From Pseudomonas sichuanensis (GTDB lineage: Bacteria > Pseudomonadota > Gammaproteobacteria > Pseudomonadales > Pseudomonadaceae): a stretch of 64,000 bases of DNA. Shown in pieces: positions 63,101 to 64,000 of the stretch. The position numbers and the translations under genes are program-made. Location of the stretch: positions 1 through 64,000 of the forward strand of contig NZ_QKVM01000002.1 of the NCBI RefSeq assembly GCF_003231305.1, written 5' to 3'. Positions within the stretch are counted from its first letter, which is position 1. Each line of letters starts with the position of its first letter. Below the pieces are notes generated by a model, which ran no database searches, was not told the DNA's origin, and worked only from the letters and a program-made list of their open reading frames with translations.

Positions 63101-64000
63101 CCCTTGACGATGTGGACGAAGGCGTCCTGGAAGGTGTCGTTGAGCTGCTGGATATCCAGGTTCAGGCCTTCGCTGTAGGTGAAGGCAAAGTCGTGGATCC
63201 AGAACTCACGGCCGCTGGCATGGCGCAGGCGGTAAGGGAACTCGCCGAGCACGCGCAGGCCGAGGTTTTCCAGAATCGGCAGCACGTCCGACAGCGCCAG
63301 CGGCGTATCGGCGTGGTACAGCTTGCAGTGCAGCGTGCGTTCACCGAGTTGCGTGAGCGGCTGGTAGAAGCTCATGGCCAGCGGTTTTTGTTCCGACAGG
63401 TTCAGCACGTGCTGCATGTCGACCACCGCCGAATGGGCGGCAAAGCGCTCGCGATAGCCGGCCGGGAAGCCTTTCGGGAACTCATCGAGGATGTTGGTGC
63501 CCTGGGCTTCGCCGAAGTTTTCCACCACCAGCGCCGAGTAATCGTCATGCCACGAGCGGCACGCCTGGATCACTTCGTTTTCCAGCTGCTGCAGGTCGAT
63601 ATCGATGCGGTTCTTCGGGTCGACGCGCAGGATCAACTGCACGCGGGCCAGCACCGATTCGGAGAAGAAGGTCCAGAATTCGCAGTCGGTGGCCTTCAGG
63701 CGCTCCATCAGCACCTGCTGGATCTTCTGCCGCACTTCGGTGGAGTAGATCTCGCGAGGCACGTAGGCCAGGCAGTAGCAGAAGCGGCCGTACGGGTCCT
63801 TGCGCAGGAACACGCGGATCTTGTTGCGTTCCTGGATCTGCACGATCGACATGGCGGTGCTGAACAGCTCGTCGACCGGGGTCTGGAACAGGTCGTCGCG
63901 CGGCAGCACTTCGAGTACCTGCGCCAGCTCCTTGCCCAGGTGGGCCTTGGGGTCGAAGTGCGAGCGGCGCTCGACTTCGGCCACCTTGCCGCGAATGTAA
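60169..64000 (-). CDS. gdhB: NAD-specific glutamate dehydrogenase (large type), partial
   Basis: Interconverts glutamate and 2-oxoglutarate for glutamate catabolism. The C-terminal ~1276 residues are in the window; the frame is open through the right edge (YIRGKVAEVERRSHF), so about the first 350 residues of the usual ~1620 lie outside. Catalytic-core blocks include GGLRWSDREEDFRTEVLGL, KNSVIVPVGAKGGF (about residue 490 of the visible part) and VGVGDMAGDVFGNGLL. The sequence is continuous with no frameshift. The gene converges with ppsR. Confidence 0.95.
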   Translation of the reverse strand, partial: YIRGKVAEVERRSHFDPKAHLGKELAQVLEVLPRDDLFQTPVDELFSTAMSIVQIQERNKIRVFLRKDPYGRFCYCLAYVPREIYSTEVRQKIQQVLMERLKATDCEFWTFFSESVLARVQLILRVDPKNRIDIDLQQLENEVIQACRSWHDDYSALVVENFGEAQGTNILDEFPKGFPAGYRERFAAHSAVVDMQHVLNLSEQKPLAMSFYQPLTQLGERTLHCKLYHADTPLALSDVLPILENLGLRVLGEFPYRLRHASGREFWIHDFAFTYSEGLNLDIQQLNDTFQDAFVHIVKGDAENDAFNRLVLTAGLPWRDVALLRAYARYLKQIRLGFDLGYIASTLNNHTDIARELTRLFKTRFYLARKLTQEDLDDKQLRLEQAILTALDEVQVLNEDRILRRYLDLIKATLRTNFYQPDANGQNKSYFSFKFNPKLIPELPKPVPKFEIFVYSPRVEGVHLRFGNVARGGLRWSDREEDFRTEVLGLVKAQQVKNSVIVPVGAKGGFLPRRLPLGGSRDEIAAEGVACYRIFISGLLDITDNLKDGGVVPPANVVRHDDDDPYLVVAADKGTATFSDIANGIAIDYGFWLGDAFASGGSAGYDHKKMGITARGAWVGVQRHFRERGINVQEDPITVVGVGDMAGDVFGNGLLMSDKLQLVAAFNHLHIFIDPNPDPATSFVERKRLFDLPRSAWSDYDTSIMSEGGGIFPRSAKSIAISPQMKERFAIEADRLTPTELLHALLQAPVDLLWNGGIGTYVKASSESHADVGDKANDALRVNGNELRCKVVGEGGNLGMTQLGRVEFGLNGGATNTDFIDNAGGVDCSDHEVNIKILLNEVVQAGDMTEKQRNQLLGSMTDEVAGLVLGNNYKQTQALSLAARRARERIAEYKRLMADLEARGKLDRAIEFLPSEEQLAERLAAGQGLTRAELSVLISYSKIDLKEQLLKSLVPDDDYLTRDMETAFPPSLVTKYADSMRGHRLKREIVSTQIANDLVNNMGITFVQRLKESTGMSPANVAGAYVIVRDIFHLPHWFRQIEALDYQVPAEIQLTLMDELMRLGRRATRWFLRSRRNEQDAGRDVAHFGPKIAQLGLKLDELLEGPTRERWMVRYQGFVEAGVPELLARMVAGTTHLYTLLPIIEASDVTGHDPAQVAKAFFAVGSSLDLTWYLQEISNLPVENNWQALAREAFRDDIDLQQRAITISVLQMADAPEDMDARVALWCEQHRVMVERWRAMLDDLRNATGTDYAMYAVANRELVDLAMSGQAAVIPS

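Overview
The window is about 64 kb of a high-GC Pseudomonas chromosome, most likely from the P. putida group. The evidence is the gene content and order (hemN-anr-apt-recR-ybaB-dnaX, ligA-zipA-smc, xdhABC-guaD, rmf-pyrD, nasST-nasA, oprF-sigX-cmpX-crfX-cmaX-rraA, ppsA-ppsR-gdhB), protein lengths typical of that group, and many REP palindromes of the 'GGGAGCGGGCTTGCCCCGCGA' kind between genes. No rRNA, tRNA or CRISPR array was seen. The one RNA gene recognised is ffs (4.5S SRP RNA).

Layout. 1-10.5 kb: anaerobic haem synthesis and its regulator Anr, purine salvage (apt), DNA repair and replication (recR, ybaB, dnaX), a periplasmic solute-binding protein, a MerR/DUF2938 divergent pair, a UvrD-like ATPase and a small unknown gene. 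10.68-19.22 kb: an integrated mobile element of about 8.48 kb inserted in ffs, bounded by a 69-bp perfect direct repeat. 19.2-37.0 kb: intact ffs, ligA, zipA, smc, a GntR regulator, the xanthine dehydrogenase/guanine deaminase genes, aqpZ, a second GntR regulator and a purine-type permease. 37.2-38.0 kb: a short orphan Rhs-like gene. 38.2-64 kb: a diguanylate cyclase, rlmL, rmf, pyrD, the nitrate-assimilation cluster (nasS, nasT, nasA, a phosphatase-kinase, cobA), the oprF/sigX envelope-stress cluster, rraA, an alpha/beta hydrolase, ppsA/ppsR, and gdhB running off the right edge.

The element is the unusual part. It has clearly lower GC and different codon use from its surroundings. Its left end carries a tyrosine integrase next to attL, preceded by three 13-bp-spaced repeats. 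A winged-helix protein resembling plasmid replication initiators, a palindrome-rich noncoding region, a small membrane protein, an XRE regulator with its own operator cluster, a small conserved protein and a serine recombinase follow. The right end holds a two-gene operon with an ATGA overlap: a HAD-phosphatase/phosphoribosyltransferase fusion, then a DprA-like protein with an extra C-terminal domain carrying an R-x4-H (HEPN-type) motif. Enzyme content, cargo position and the nuclease-like C-terminus suggest an anti-phage or anti-plasmid system built from competence-type (DprA, ComF-like) parts. That function is inferred from sequence and context only.

Functional links. Purine catabolism is grouped: two GntR regulators, xdhABC, guaD and an NCS2 permease. 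Nitrate assimilation is grouped with its sensor (NasS), ANTAR antiterminator (NasT), a visible attenuator before nasA, and cobA for sirohaem. hemN carries an Anr box and is followed by anr, so regulator and target are adjacent.
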